From: an uncultured Roseobacter sp.
Lineage (GTDB): Bacteria; Pseudomonadota; Alphaproteobacteria; Rhodobacterales; Rhodobacteraceae
DNA length: 39,188 bases
Assembly: GCA_913054455.1 (NCBI GenBank)
Contig: CAJXIL010000017.1
Location: 1-39,188 of the forward strand
Direction of reading: 5' to 3'
The translations under genes were made by a program, and so were the position numbers. Positions within the stretch are counted from its first letter, which is position 1. Each line of letters opens with the position of its first letter. Below the pieces are notes generated by a model. That model was not told the origin of the DNA. It did not search any database and saw only the letters and a program-made list of their open reading frames with translations. Below are positions 15,271 to 23,440 of this stretch, in pieces.

Positions 15271-15876
15271 CTACCGGGAAGCCAAGATTTGAGCGGCGCA
15301 TTGAGGAGTCGCTACTCTCAAGGGGTCATCATATTGCAACTCTTCAGAGACACCGACGATGACACCGGCCATTATGCAAACAAGAAGCTCTTCCTTCTCG
15401 GCCTTGGAAAAATCGGCCCCAGAGATAATTCCGTTTATTATGTGGCGGAAATTCTCAACTTGTATAAAAAGAAAATTTTGATCCGCAGAAAGAGACCATT
15501 TCTCACCGTAGAACTCTTTTAGAGATCTCCCTGATAAAAGTTGATTTCCTTTGGAGTGTTTTTCCGCCTGATTGGCCAGAACCAGAAAAGGTGGTAAAAA
15601 TTCTACAGGTACAAATTCGTGTCCATTGAAGTCCTTGGTGAATACGACAAAGAGATCAACATCGTCTCTTGCAGTCCATCCAGGATTTCTTGAAATTCGA
15701 CCCAATTCATCCAGAACCTGAATGTACTTAGTCAACCCGTCTGGCGGCGAAAAGAGCCTAAGACGAGCTCCTTCATTTGCCAAAGACGCTGTTGCAAACA
15801 GGGTACCGAGAAGTACAAATCCGTAAAAAGCCAACTTCACGGCCTTGATGCCATATTCACAGGGTAGTCTTCGCAT
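15271..15876 (-). CDS. Exported hypothetical protein
   Basis: This 201-residue protein starts at ATG 15876, with GAAGG six bases upstream, and has a signal peptide (hydrophobic YGFVLLGTLFATASLA, then ANEGARL). The mature part contains ARDDVDLFVVFTKDFNG and CIMAGVIVGVSEELQYDD, and ends in QCAAQILASR. It loosely recalls secreted DUF2927-type proteins of Rhodobacterales, but I cannot confirm this. The open frame extends to 16023 without a plausible start there. Base composition is AT-richer than the core genes, consistent with horizontal acquisition. Confidence 0.6.
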   Translation of the reverse strand: MRRLPCEYGIKAVKLAFYGFVLLGTLFATASLANEGARLRLFSPPDGLTKYIQVLDELGRISRNPGWTARDDVDLFVVFTKDFNGHEFVPVEFLPPFLVLANQAEKHSKGNQLLSGRSLKEFYGEKWSLSADQNFLFIQVENFRHIINGIISGADFSKAEKEELLVCIMAGVIVGVSEELQYDDPLRVATPQCAAQILASR

Positions 15877-16483
15877 TTCAGCCTTCTTTTGCTTGCAGTG
15901 CTGCGCGTTTTTTCTGCCATAGGTGGTTAAAGGCTGTCTGCATTGCTCTAAGTCAAGCTCCAACATATGGCTACCGAAAGGTGTGTTTCGAGGCAAGCGC
16001 AATTGATCCTGGCAGGTTCGCAAAACGGAGCAGAGCTGTCACAAGAGCCTGGCGCAGAACCGGTCGGAATGGGCTCACTGCCGTCGTTAGCTGCATCTTT
16101 GCCGAATGGCGGCTTTAGCGCAACGGCCAAACTTTGCAAACTCCGTTTTCTGCGCATAGCCGTCGTTGCTGGCGGTCCACGAGGGCATCGCTGATCTAAC
16201 CAGGTGGCGGATGACTGCTATGGGCTGACAGCAGTCATCCGCAACCTGGACGGATTGGCGCCAGCCACGCTGCCCCTGCTACGTCGGCTATGCGCAGGAA
16301 ACGGACTTTGCAAAGTCAATTTACAATTGCTAAAGTGACGCCGAACCCTTCGTCCGTTTGTATGAAATGCGGACGTCGAAAGGTCGCTGCGAGAATTGTA
16401 GTTGCGGTTTGAGTCTCATCGATGACCTTGCCGGTAGACAAGATATAAACATTGGCTAATTTATAGCGATTTGGAGAGTTTTC
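15877..16483. other. Long intergenic region between two divergent secreted-protein genes
   Basis: No gene is supported. It contains the 182-bp palindromic element (16133-16314) and, just before the lyase gene, AT-rich sequence likely to hold its promoter (TATAAACATT and TAATTTATAG around 16443-16467). Confidence 0.55.
16133..16314. repeat. 182-bp palindromic element (MITE-like)
   Basis: Arms 16133-16170 and 16277-16314 are inverted repeats matching at 33 of 38 positions, each ending in TTTGCAAA. Inside, a second inverted repeat pairs 16202-16219 with 16230-16247 (17 of 18) around a 10-base loop. There is no coding capacity. This nested symmetry fits a non-autonomous miniature element or a large structured intergenic repeat. 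No target-site duplication is obvious. Confidence 0.65.
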
Positions 16484-17269
16484 ATGCCATCAATTATTAA
16501 ATTTTTATTGCTCGGATTGGTTCTCGTTTTGGCGGTAAATTTTACCACTGGCGCACAGGCTGCAAACTATTCTGACCGTGACTGGAATGTCAGGATGAAA
16601 GACAATTGTGGTCAACCCGTGTCTCGTGGTGCTGGAAAATCCGTTCAATGGGTCGAGGGGGAAGAGGGACGGAAGTTACGTGTCCAGCTTGATGAAGGGC
16701 AAATTGGGAAATGCTGGACTGATTCAGAGCCAAACGAATGGTCCAAGTTTCGAGAAAGAGCGGAAATCCAGCAGTCGAAGCTTTTGCGATTGGGGAAGCA
16801 CTATAGGATTTCATTTTCAGTGCAATTCGACGAAGGGTTCACAGGGTTCAAAGAAACATTTTTTCAAATTCATGGTTGGAATGGAAATTGCCAGGCTGCT
16901 CCACCGGTTATGTTCCTTTTCGACAAAAGCCAAATGATTGTTTGGTCGCTTCGGGGAGTTAGGCCGGAGGGTGAAAGTACCTGGCAAGCCGAGGGTTTTG
17001 GGTCTCATAAACGTGTCCAAGAGCGCAACATTCATCTTAACAGCCTACGAGGCCGCGAAAATTCTTTTGTCGTCGATTTTGACACACGTGGTCCGACTGG
17101 TACTTTGAGCGTTTGGGTGAATGGTCAATCAATAGTTCAGAACGCGATAGTTGAATACGCGAGTTGCGCTCGACCTTATATCAAGATGGGTGTTTATCGT
17201 GACGGAGGTCATCGAACCGGACGTTCCGTGGCAACCTTTGACGACATCCAAGTCCAAACCATTCAATAG
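16484..17269 (+). CDS. Secreted polysaccharide lyase (heparin-lyase-like fold)
   Basis: The 261-residue protein has a signal peptide (KFLLLGLVLVLAVNFTTGAQA) and a jelly-roll domain resembling PF14099 polysaccharide lyases (PL20 glucuronan lyase and PL13 relatives). Supporting segments are FRERAEIQ, YRISFSVQF, FKETFFQIHGW, VDFDTRGPTGTLSVWVNG and PYIKMGVYRDG. Such enzymes cut acidic polysaccharides by beta-elimination outside the cell; the sugar substrate cannot be told. GGAGAG a few bases before the ATG supports the start. The gene is AT-richer than its neighbours and stands alone next to a palindromic element, suggesting transfer. Confidence 0.75.
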   Translation: MPSIIKFLLLGLVLVLAVNFTTGAQAANYSDRDWNVRMKDNCGQPVSRGAGKSVQWVEGEEGRKLRVQLDEGQIGKCWTDSEPNEWSKFRERAEIQQSKLLRLGKHYRISFSVQFDEGFTGFKETFFQIHGWNGNCQAAPPVMFLFDKSQMIVWSLRGVRPEGESTWQAEGFGSHKRVQERNIHLNSLRGRENSFVVDFDTRGPTGTLSVWVNGQSIVQNAIVEYASCARPYIKMGVYRDGGHRTGRSVATFDDIQVQTIQ

Positions 17270-17484
17270 AATTCCATTTAGCATTTGGAAGTCTGCTCTA
17301 GCCCACTTGTTGCCTGAACACCTTTTCGTTCTGCAGCAAGTGGTACAATCGGAGTAATTTTTCAGTCTTTAAAGGGATCACTTAAATAGCGCTCAATCCC
17401 AACGTCAGATTCACTCGTACCGCAGACACGTGAAGGGCTGGCAGCAGTCAACTAGGTGTGCCGATCAGACCGGCGACAGAGTGT

Positions 17485-17940
17485 TCAGGGTGAAAACCAC
17501 ACGCTGCACCGCCGCAAGTCCGCTGTGAGCCCATTGCGGAAGCGGTATTTTTTCGCTGCATGCGCGCTCAGCACAATTAGTGCTGCACCGGATAGAATGT
17601 TGTAGATTGTCCCGTATTTTTGAAGATTCAGGTGGAGCAGGTCGAGACGGCTATCAGGCTCGTCTTTGTCTACAGTAATCTCATAGTCTATGCGCAGCAT
17701 TTTAGGCGGGCTATCCTGCCTGACCCCGCGAAACCGAACAGCTATGCCACGCAGATCAAACTCCAGCATCGGAATGACCCTTTCGGTCCCTTGGAGGATA
17801 CAGGCCGCCAAACTCGCCCAGAGCAGTTCCGTAGGGTTGAATGCATCATCGCGTCCGGCCATGTCGGTGTCGATAACCAGTCGGGCCTCCTTGGTTGTTG
17901 CTTCGCCGCCATGGCTGTCGATGCGCGCGGCGGCGACATG
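17485..17940 (-). pseudogene. Broken OsmC-family gene
   Basis: The frame reads HVAAARIDSHGGEATTKEAR, then LVIDTDMAGRDDAFNPTELL and onward to GVRQDSPPKMLRIDYEI and LLHLNLQKYGTIYN. This is the OsmC/Ohr-like fold, usually a peroxide or redox-active thiol protein. Upstream of HVAAAR is a stop (17941-17943) with no ATG, GTG or TTG between it and the conserved start, so the true N-terminus is missing; the first ATG (17862) would delete the first strand. After KYGTIYN the sequence leaves the family pattern and ends in an unrelated tail. Both ends look damaged. It lies directly behind the MBL gene and may once have been the last gene of that operon. Confidence 0.65.
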
Positions 17941-17951
17941 TTATTCCAGCA

Positions 17952-18872
17952 TTATTCCCATTCCATCTGTTGAAAGGCGGTTTGCGCGTTGCGGCCGGCG
18001 AGACTCTCGAACTGTTCGAGATGGGCGAATGCCGATTGGTCCACCTGCGGGGCTTGCATGATATCTCCGTCTTCGTCGATCAACGCAGCGATTTCGGTGC
18101 GCAGGTTCATCAGGTAGTCATAGGTGTCGCGGGTCGCGTGTTCCAACGTGGTCGGATTGCCATGGCCAGGCACCACATGCGAGGGCTGGAGAGCCGCGAC
18201 AGCTTCAAAGCTGACGGGCCAATCGGTGATCGAACTTTGATCGCCAAGGCCCAATATGCGGTCGACATAGACAATGTCGCCTGTAAATACCGTTTCACTT
18301 TCGGCCAGCCAAACGAAACTGTCACCGGGGGTGTGCGCCGCACCGATGTGCACGATCTCCATGCTCCTCCCCCCAAGCTCCAGAATGTAGCGATCATCAA
18401 AGACAATATCCGCCGTGCGGGGTTCCGTGCCCTCAAGCGCGTCGCCTAAAAACTGTTTAAGGGCCGTCATTTGCATCGAGCCGCGCGATTGCTGGTCGGC
18501 AACGGCATCTGCGGAGGCGATAACTTCGGCCCCCTGCGCCTGCCAGTAGCTGTTGCCAAGCCAGCGGTGATCTTGGCCTCCTGTGTTTATGACATATCGG
18601 ATATCTGCATCGGTCACGGTACGGACTGCGGTATGAAGCGCCTCGCCGCCTTGCCAAGATCCACCCGGATCGACCAACACGGCACCTTGGAGTGTGACGA
18701 TCAATCCGAAGGTTGCATTGTTAGCAAGGTTTTCGGGGCCGCGCTGTTCCTTTTCCCCGACGATGGCCCAGATACCGTCTGTCACAGGTATCACCTCAAG
18801 ACTCTGTGCGAAAAGCGGCAGCGTGACAAAGCTGCCTGCGCAAACCGCTACAGTCGCGATCACCGATCTCAT
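17952..18872 (-). CDS. Exported metallo-beta-lactamase-fold protein with altered metal motif
   Basis: This 306-residue protein has a signal peptide (MRSVIATVAVCAGSFVTLPLFAQ), so it is periplasmic. The MBL fold is shown by GLIVTLQGAVLVDPG, HTPGDSFVW, VFTGDIVYVD and VVPGHGNPT. The first metal motif, normally HxHxDH, reads NTGGQDHRWLGN: the usual two leading His are Gly and Gln, while a DH pair remains but shifted. The later His and Asp ligands are present. It may therefore bind one metal or act differently from hydrolases such as SoxH or persulfide dioxygenase relatives. The ATG at 18872 overlaps the stop of the thioredoxin-like gene by four bases (ATGA), indicating coupled translation; an ATG at 18884 is less likely. 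Confidence 0.85.
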   Translation of the reverse strand: MRSVIATVAVCAGSFVTLPLFAQSLEVIPVTDGIWAIVGEKEQRGPENLANNATFGLIVTLQGAVLVDPGGSWQGGEALHTAVRTVTDADIRYVINTGGQDHRWLGNSYWQAQGAEVIASADAVADQQSRGSMQMTALKQFLGDALEGTEPRTADIVFDDRYILELGGRSMEIVHIGAAHTPGDSFVWLAESETVFTGDIVYVDRILGLGDQSSITDWPVSFEAVAALQPSHVVPGHGNPTTLEHATRDTYDYLMNLRTEIAALIDEDGDIMQAPQVDQSAFAHLEQFESLAGRNAQTAFQQMEWE

Positions 18873-19105
18873 GCGGACAACCATTCATCCAGCTTGGTCT
18901 TGCCGGGCAGGCCGCCCGCATGAACCAGCTTGCCATCAATGGTGATGCCGGGGGTGGACATGACGCCCGCCATAGCGATCTCTCGTGGCCCAGTGATTTT
19001 TTCGACGTTCGCCTCGATCCCCAGTCTTGTGGCGGCGTCCTTCACCATGGCTTCGGTGGTTTCGCAGCGTTTGCAGCCAGGACCGTAGACTTTGACGTTC
19101 TTCAT
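18869..19105 (-). CDS. Small thioredoxin-fold redox protein (TM0996/MTH895 type)
   Basis: A 78-residue thioredoxin-like protein with Cys11 and Cys14 in GPGCKRC and the cis-Pro loop VMSTPGI. It matches the redox-active disulfide protein 2 family, which is often encoded beside ArsR regulators and PF03773 permeases. GGAG before the ATG supports the start. It lies 12 bases after the permease stop and overlaps the MBL gene by four bases, so it is the third gene of a tight operon. It probably reduces a partner disulfide or metal(loid)-thiol adduct; this is inferred from context. Confidence 0.88.
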   Translation of the reverse strand: MKNVKVYGPGCKRCETTEAMVKDAATRLGIEANVEKITGPREIAMAGVMSTPGITIDGKLVHAGGLPGKTKLDEWLSA

Positions 19106-19117
19106 CGTTTTTCTCCT

Positions 19118-20176
19118 TCAGAGGATTGCGTTAAACAAAAAGCCTGTGGCGAGGATACCCGATGCCACCACGGCGATAAAAATCGCGATCAAGCGTAGGG
19201 TCAGCACCTGCTTGAGGATGATCATCTCGGGCAAGCTGAGTGCGATTACCGACATCATGAAGGCCAGCGTTGTACCAAGGGCAGCGCCCTTGCCTAGCAA
19301 TGCTTCGACGATGGGGATCACGCCCGCCGCATTGGTGTACATCGGAACACCGACCACAACGGCGGCGGGCACAGACCACCACGCATCATTTCCCATGATC
19401 GTCAGCATCATTGCTTCGGGAACGTAACCGTGGATCAAAGCGCCTATCCCGATGCCGATCAGCACCCAAATCCAAACATTGCCGACGATTTCGCGGACTT
19501 GCTCGACACCAGTTTTCAGTCTGTCGACAAAGGTGATCTTTTCTTCAGGCAGGTCACCTACCGGACCTGCATTCAGGTCGCGCACCCAGTCTTGTAGGTA
19601 GCGTTCCAGCCCCATTTTGCCCATCACATACCCTGCAATAGTGGCGATCGAGAAGCCGAACACGAGATAGATCGTTGCGATCTTCCAACCGACCAAACCG
19701 TAGAGCAGCCCGAGCCCGACAGGGCCAACCATTGGGCCTGCGATCAGGAATGAGAACGTCACGCCCAAGGGGACGCCTGCGGAAACAAAGCCAATGAACA
19801 GCGGCACGGACGAACACGAGCAAAACGGCGTCAGCACCCCCAGCATCGCCGCCAATGGATAACCAAGTATTTCGCGTTTGCCCGCAAGGATCGCGCGGGT
19901 CTTTTCGGGGCTAAACCAACTGCGCAACACACCTGTTACGAAAACGATGCTTGTGAGGAGCAGCAGCACCTTTGGCACATCATATGCGAAGAACGCGATG
20001 GCCTCGCCTGTGTGGCTAATACGGGCGACAGGGAACAGGGCGGTGACCCATTCGGAAAACGGGATCAACTGCCCGTAGGCCAGCCAGCCTACGACAGCGG
20101 CTGCGGCAATACCTGCATACCAAAGTTTGTCTGACGCTTCCGGACGAGGCGTGATTTCATGCGTTTCAGCGGTCAT
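19118..20176 (-). CDS. PF03773-family permease (ArsP-like)
   Basis: A 352-residue membrane protein with about eight to ten helices. TPFCSCSSVPLFIGFVSAGVPLG around 116-138 is the hallmark of the PF03773 permease family, whose ArsP members export organoarsenicals; Cys119 and Cys121 in the CSCS stretch may bind the substrate. A central soluble loop (WVRDLNAGPVGDLPEEKITF) separates two halves. The start ATG at 20176 overlaps the ArsR stop by four bases. The substrate here could be an arsenical, another metal(loid) or a sulfur compound; context favours a thiol-reactive one. Confidence 0.87.
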   Translation of the reverse strand: MTAETHEITPRPEASDKLWYAGIAAAAVVGWLAYGQLIPFSEWVTALFPVARISHTGEAIAFFAYDVPKVLLLLTSIVFVTGVLRSWFSPEKTRAILAGKREILGYPLAAMLGVLTPFCSCSSVPLFIGFVSAGVPLGVTFSFLIAGPMVGPVGLGLLYGLVGWKIATIYLVFGFSIATIAGYVMGKMGLERYLQDWVRDLNAGPVGDLPEEKITFVDRLKTGVEQVREIVGNVWIWVLIGIGIGALIHGYVPEAMMLTIMGNDAWWSVPAAVVVGVPMYTNAAGVIPIVEALLGKGAALGTTLAFMMSVIALSLPEMIILKQVLTLRLIAIFIAVVASGILATGFLFNAIL

Positions 20177-20460
20177 GCTTTTTCCAATTCAAAGGATTTT
20201 TCTGCATTCAAGACGGCGGACATCACGGCCATGATTTCCGGCGTCATGTCCGGGTTTCGCCGATACCGCACCCATTGCGCGTCGCGTCGGTCAATCACGA
20301 GACCCGCTTCACGCAACACCTTCATGTGCCGCGACATCCGGCTTTGGCTTGCGTCAAGCCGGTCCATGAGCTCACAAACGCAATGCTCGCTCCCATCCCA
20401 AAGAATGACGAGGGCGTTGCGGCGGGTTGGATCGCAAAGGGCGTTGAGTATCTGTTGCAT
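20173..20460 (-). CDS. ArsR-family transcriptional repressor
   Basis: A 95-residue winged-helix regulator. HCVCEL at 26-31 (Cys27, Cys29) is the ArsR metal(loid)-binding motif located in the helix before the recognition helix SQSRMSRHMKVLREAG. The ATG at 20460 (MQQILNALCDPTRRN) fits the family; the open frame to 20508 runs through the operator and is not likely translated. It begins an operon of four genes (arsR, permease, thioredoxin-like, MBL) linked by overlaps or a 12-base gap. A 20-bp dyad just upstream is its likely binding site. Confidence 0.92.
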   Translation of the reverse strand: MQQILNALCDPTRRNALVILWDGSEHCVCELMDRLDASQSRMSRHMKVLREAGLVIDRRDAQWVRYRRNPDMTPEIMAVMSAVLNAEKSFELEKA

Positions 20461-20469
20461 GGCATATGA

Positions 20470-20489
20470 ATATGCGGCATGTCGCATAT
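20470..20489. promoter_or_regulatory. Likely ArsR operator
   Basis: ATATGCG (20470-20476) and CGCATAT (20483-20489) form a perfect 7-bp dyad with a 6-base spacer, starting ten bases upstream of the arsR start codon. Similar CATATG and TATGCG pieces flank it on both sides. The position suits autorepression of the operon. The actual binding is inferred. Confidence 0.65.
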
Positions 20490-20838
20490 GCGTATTGACC
20501 CATATCAATCTATCCTAAAAGAAACGACGATTTCAAAAAGAGACATTGGAGCTGGCAAGAAAAACTCTCACCTCGTCCCGCGTTTTTCGAATTTAGGCAC
20601 AAAGCAGCGGAGGGGCAGTTTGAATGGAAGCCCAGATACCCTTCGGCAACGACCGCTTCGACAACTCAGGTCCCGCCGCAGAGTAATGTGCGCTGCACAT
20701 GCAAAGAAATATTGCCTGAGCGAAGGTGGAAATTCCAAGGTCTTGTTTGTCCGCAGTGTGTGAGTTCGCGACCTGCGCGGCGAAGGTCGGCTGACGCAAA
20801 TTGGCATCGAAGAGCTTAGGGCCGGTTTGGGCTGATTG
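20490..20838. other. Intergenic region upstream of the phosphatase gene
   Basis: Beyond the ArsR operator I see no gene. Short open frames on both strands lack family-like sequence. The stretch 20775-20830 looks like generic repeated intergenic sequence of roseobacter genomes, judged only from memory. Confidence 0.4.
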
Positions 20839-20871
20839 GGACCCGCAGGCGCAAGGCTTGCGGGTCCTTTT
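20839..20871 (+). terminator. Intrinsic terminator with no visible upstream gene
   Basis: GGACCCGCAGGC (20839-20850) pairs with GCTTGCGGGTCC (20856-20867), with one G/T pair, over a GCAAG loop, followed by TTTT. It is plus-oriented, but no plus-strand gene is visible before it, so it may end an unseen RNA, be left from a lost gene, or insulate the phosphatase gene. Confidence 0.7.
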
Positions 20872-20945
20872 CCCAAGTGGCGTTATTCGGATCGCTGGCG
20901 CAGGCCACTTCGAAGTCGCACAAGCTTCTCATGACTGGAGACATC

Positions 20946-22643
20946 ATGCTGGGCCGCATTCCCGCACTAAATGCCGCCGGTATAGCTACCCTGTTGCTTG
21001 CCACGACTGCTTTTGCACAGGAAGCTGAAGCCCCGCCAAAACTGGTGTTGCAGATCACCGTGGACCAGTTGCGTGGCGATATGATTGATCGGTTCCGCGC
21101 GGGACTGGGAAAAGGAGGTTTCAACCGCCTTTTGAAAAGCGGTGTGCATTTCGCCAATGCCCATCACCGCCACGCAAACACCGAGACAATCGTTGGTCAT
21201 ACTACTCTGTCTACCGGCACTGATCCGGGCATCCACGGCATGGTTGCCAATCTGTGGTTTGACCGCGGCACAGGCACCACCTTTTACAATGTGCAGGATC
21301 CCGATTATCCACTGGTGGGGGCCTCGGGCGTTGATGCAGACACTGAAATAGACCCGACCCAACGCGCCGCGACCACGGATGGACGCTCGCCCCGTAACAT
21401 CCTGACCTCGACAATCGGTGATGAGATCCGCATGCATTATGGCCCTGACACCAAGGTTTTTGGCGTCTCCGTCAAAGACCGGGGGGCGATCTCTTTTGCG
21501 GGTCATTCAGGGCAGGCCTATTGGTTCTCCAAGTCCGAAGGACGTTTTGTCACCTCCACCTTTTATCGCGAGGACTATCCAGCATGGATGTCTGATTGGG
21601 AGATTCAGGGTTTCGTGGACTCCTATGCGGGTTCCGTCTGGACGCCGATGCTGCCCGCAGAGAATTACCTGTTCTGGGACAAGGATGATCAGCCCTGGGA
21701 GACCGATTTCCCCGGCTTCGGGCGCACCTTTCCGCATGCCTACCCTATGGACGACAACAGGTATTATACCACATTGCTGACGCTCAGCCCCGCTGGAGAT
21801 GAGGTCACTGTGGATTTTGCCAAAGCGCTGATGAGCGCAGAAGCGGTCGGGCAGGATGATGTGCCTGACTTCATGAGCGTCAGCTTGTCGTCAACCGATT
21901 ATGTTGGCCACATCTTTGGCCCGTCCAGCCTTGAAGCAGAGGACAATTTCAAACGACTTGACCAGACGCTGGCGGATTTTCTTGACTTTGTTGACGACAG
22001 CGTGGGCCTTGACCAGACGCTGGTTGTGCTATCGTCCGATCACGGTGCGCGCGAGGCGCCGGGTTATCTCAACAGTCTGGGCATCGAAGCCCAGAGTTTC
22101 GAATTCGAAGCCGCTGCCAAGTCAGCTGGGTTTGCACGGCTGAAAGAGCGGTTCGGGATTGGCGAGGCCCTGCTCAATAGCTTCACCAACCCTTACGTTT
22201 ACCTTGACCGTGCTGCGATAGAGGCGGCAGGCGCCACGCTGACAGAGGTCGAAGAGGCCGTGGCAGTAGAGCTTCAGAAAATGCCCGGTATCGCCTTTGC
22301 CATCACCAGCTCGAACCTGCGGCGCGGCGCGGTTCCGGATACCAAAATCGCCCGTGCGGTGATGGCGAACTTTCATGCCGACCGATCTGGCGACATTTAC
22401 GTGGTGTTCGAGCCTCACTGGTTCGTGGCCGAGTTCGACAGTCTGACTGTGGCCTCAGCCCATGGTTCACCATGGACATATGACACGCACGTTCCTGTCA
22501 TTTTCTCTGGAGCCGGTATCGTAAACGCCCGCGTGGAACGCCGCATCGAGACGGTCGATGTGGCGGTTACTATTGCCTCGATCATGCGCACGAAGCCACC
22601 CAGCGGTGCCGTGGGTTTACCCCTCTTGGAGGCGTTGCCGTAG
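20946..22643 (+). CDS. Alkaline phosphatase-family protein (PafA-like)
   Basis: The 565-residue protein starts with a signal peptide (RIPALNAAGIATLLLATTAFAQ) and is probably periplasmic. Early residues KLVLQITVDQLRGDM supply the first metal-binding Asp (Asp40); NTETIVGHTTLSTGTDPGIHGM holds the nucleophilic Thr (about 79-81). SSTDYVGHIFGPSS and SSDHGAREAPGY carry the other Asp and His zinc ligands, and a late His lies in ASAHGSPWTYDTHVPVIF. This order matches PafA-type alkaline phosphatases, monoesterases that need no Mg site and are often unregulated by phosphate. GGAGA five bases before the ATG at 20946 supports this start over upstream ones. Confidence 0.9.
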   Translation: MLGRIPALNAAGIATLLLATTAFAQEAEAPPKLVLQITVDQLRGDMIDRFRAGLGKGGFNRLLKSGVHFANAHHRHANTETIVGHTTLSTGTDPGIHGMVANLWFDRGTGTTFYNVQDPDYPLVGASGVDADTEIDPTQRAATTDGRSPRNILTSTIGDEIRMHYGPDTKVFGVSVKDRGAISFAGHSGQAYWFSKSEGRFVTSTFYREDYPAWMSDWEIQGFVDSYAGSVWTPMLPAENYLFWDKDDQPWETDFPGFGRTFPHAYPMDDNRYYTTLLTLSPAGDEVTVDFAKALMSAEAVGQDDVPDFMSVSLSSTDYVGHIFGPSSLEAEDNFKRLDQTLADFLDFVDDSVGLDQTLVVLSSDHGAREAPGYLNSLGIEAQSFEFEAAAKSAGFARLKERFGIGEALLNSFTNPYVYLDRAAIEAAGATLTEVEEAVAVELQKMPGIAFAITSSNLRRGAVPDTKIARAVMANFHADRSGDIYVVFEPHWFVAEFDSLTVASAHGSPWTYDTHVPVIFSGAGIVNARVERRIETVDVAVTIASIMRTKPPSGAVGLPLLEALP

Positions 22644-22809
22644 CCGTTCACAGGCTGTGCCATCGCATGGCGGTTAGGCACAGTATACCTCATCGTGACT
22701 TATGGGGATTACTCTATGGAGGAATGGACAGACTATACCGCTAGAACAAGATCGTAACCGCTGGAGGTGTGCAACTCTTGTGCATTTCCAAGTGAAGTTC
22801 CGCAAAGCA

Positions 22810-22920
22810 TCAGTCCCCCAACTCGTCGCTGTTGACGAAGAGCACGCCACAGCGGTCCCAGAAGTTTTTACCGTCTTATTCGCCGGATTTTTCGTTCAGT
22901 TTCAGAGTTTGAGTAGCCAT
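22810..22920 (-). pseudogene. Relic of a small gene with one in-frame stop
   Basis: From ATG 22920 the frame reads MATQTLKLNEKSGE, then TAA (22876-22878), then DGKNFWDRCGVLFVNSDELGD and TGA (22810-22812). A GAGG ribosome-binding site lies at the right distance upstream. The second half has clear protein character, like small plasmid or phage accessory proteins. A single point change explains the internal stop, but the short length suggests the 3' end is also lost. Confidence 0.5.
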
Positions 22921-23440
22921 TTTTTGATCCTCACTTTGAGTGTTTCAATGAATATGACCAAAGCTGGCACCAATGGGCGGTCCGTGAGAAGATTGCCTCG
23001 CGAGGAATGCGCTGGCGCAGGGGAATTTTCTTGTTGAAGCGGGGCTTGCACCGCGTCTGACACGGCTACCTGCTTATGTGCAGCAATCAGAAACACGGCG
23101 TCGAGGGTCTGAGCTTGGCTATCGGTCTCTGAGCAAACTGATCAAGACTGGCAAAGGAAATTTCAAGAACTGCATCGGGACTGCAGATTGCTCGAGACCA
23201 ATTTGATCTACCGATCATTAAGCGGAAAAATGATTTGCGCATCATACGGCATGAAAGGCAGCTGCCCGACGTCGCATGCCAACAGCAATGGTTTCCGCCA
23301 AGGGTTGCGGGAAAGGTCTTTTGCTTTGCCATCGCTCGCGCCGCGCTCGTCATCTACTGGCTGTGAAATTATATGGGTCCAGTGCCTAGTCAGTAGCGAG
23401 ATCGTGATTGGAGGCATCATCAGTTGGCAGATTGGTTCTT

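Noticed and set aside
16307-16314. TTTGCAAA as another acyl-CoA-regulator site
   Set aside because: It is the end of the palindromic element arm, not near a propionate gene, and occurs once per arm.
23100-23200. Minus-strand fragment PDAVLEISFASLDQF as a possible domain relic
   Set aside because: Too short and interrupted to assign; kept only as part of the decayed region.
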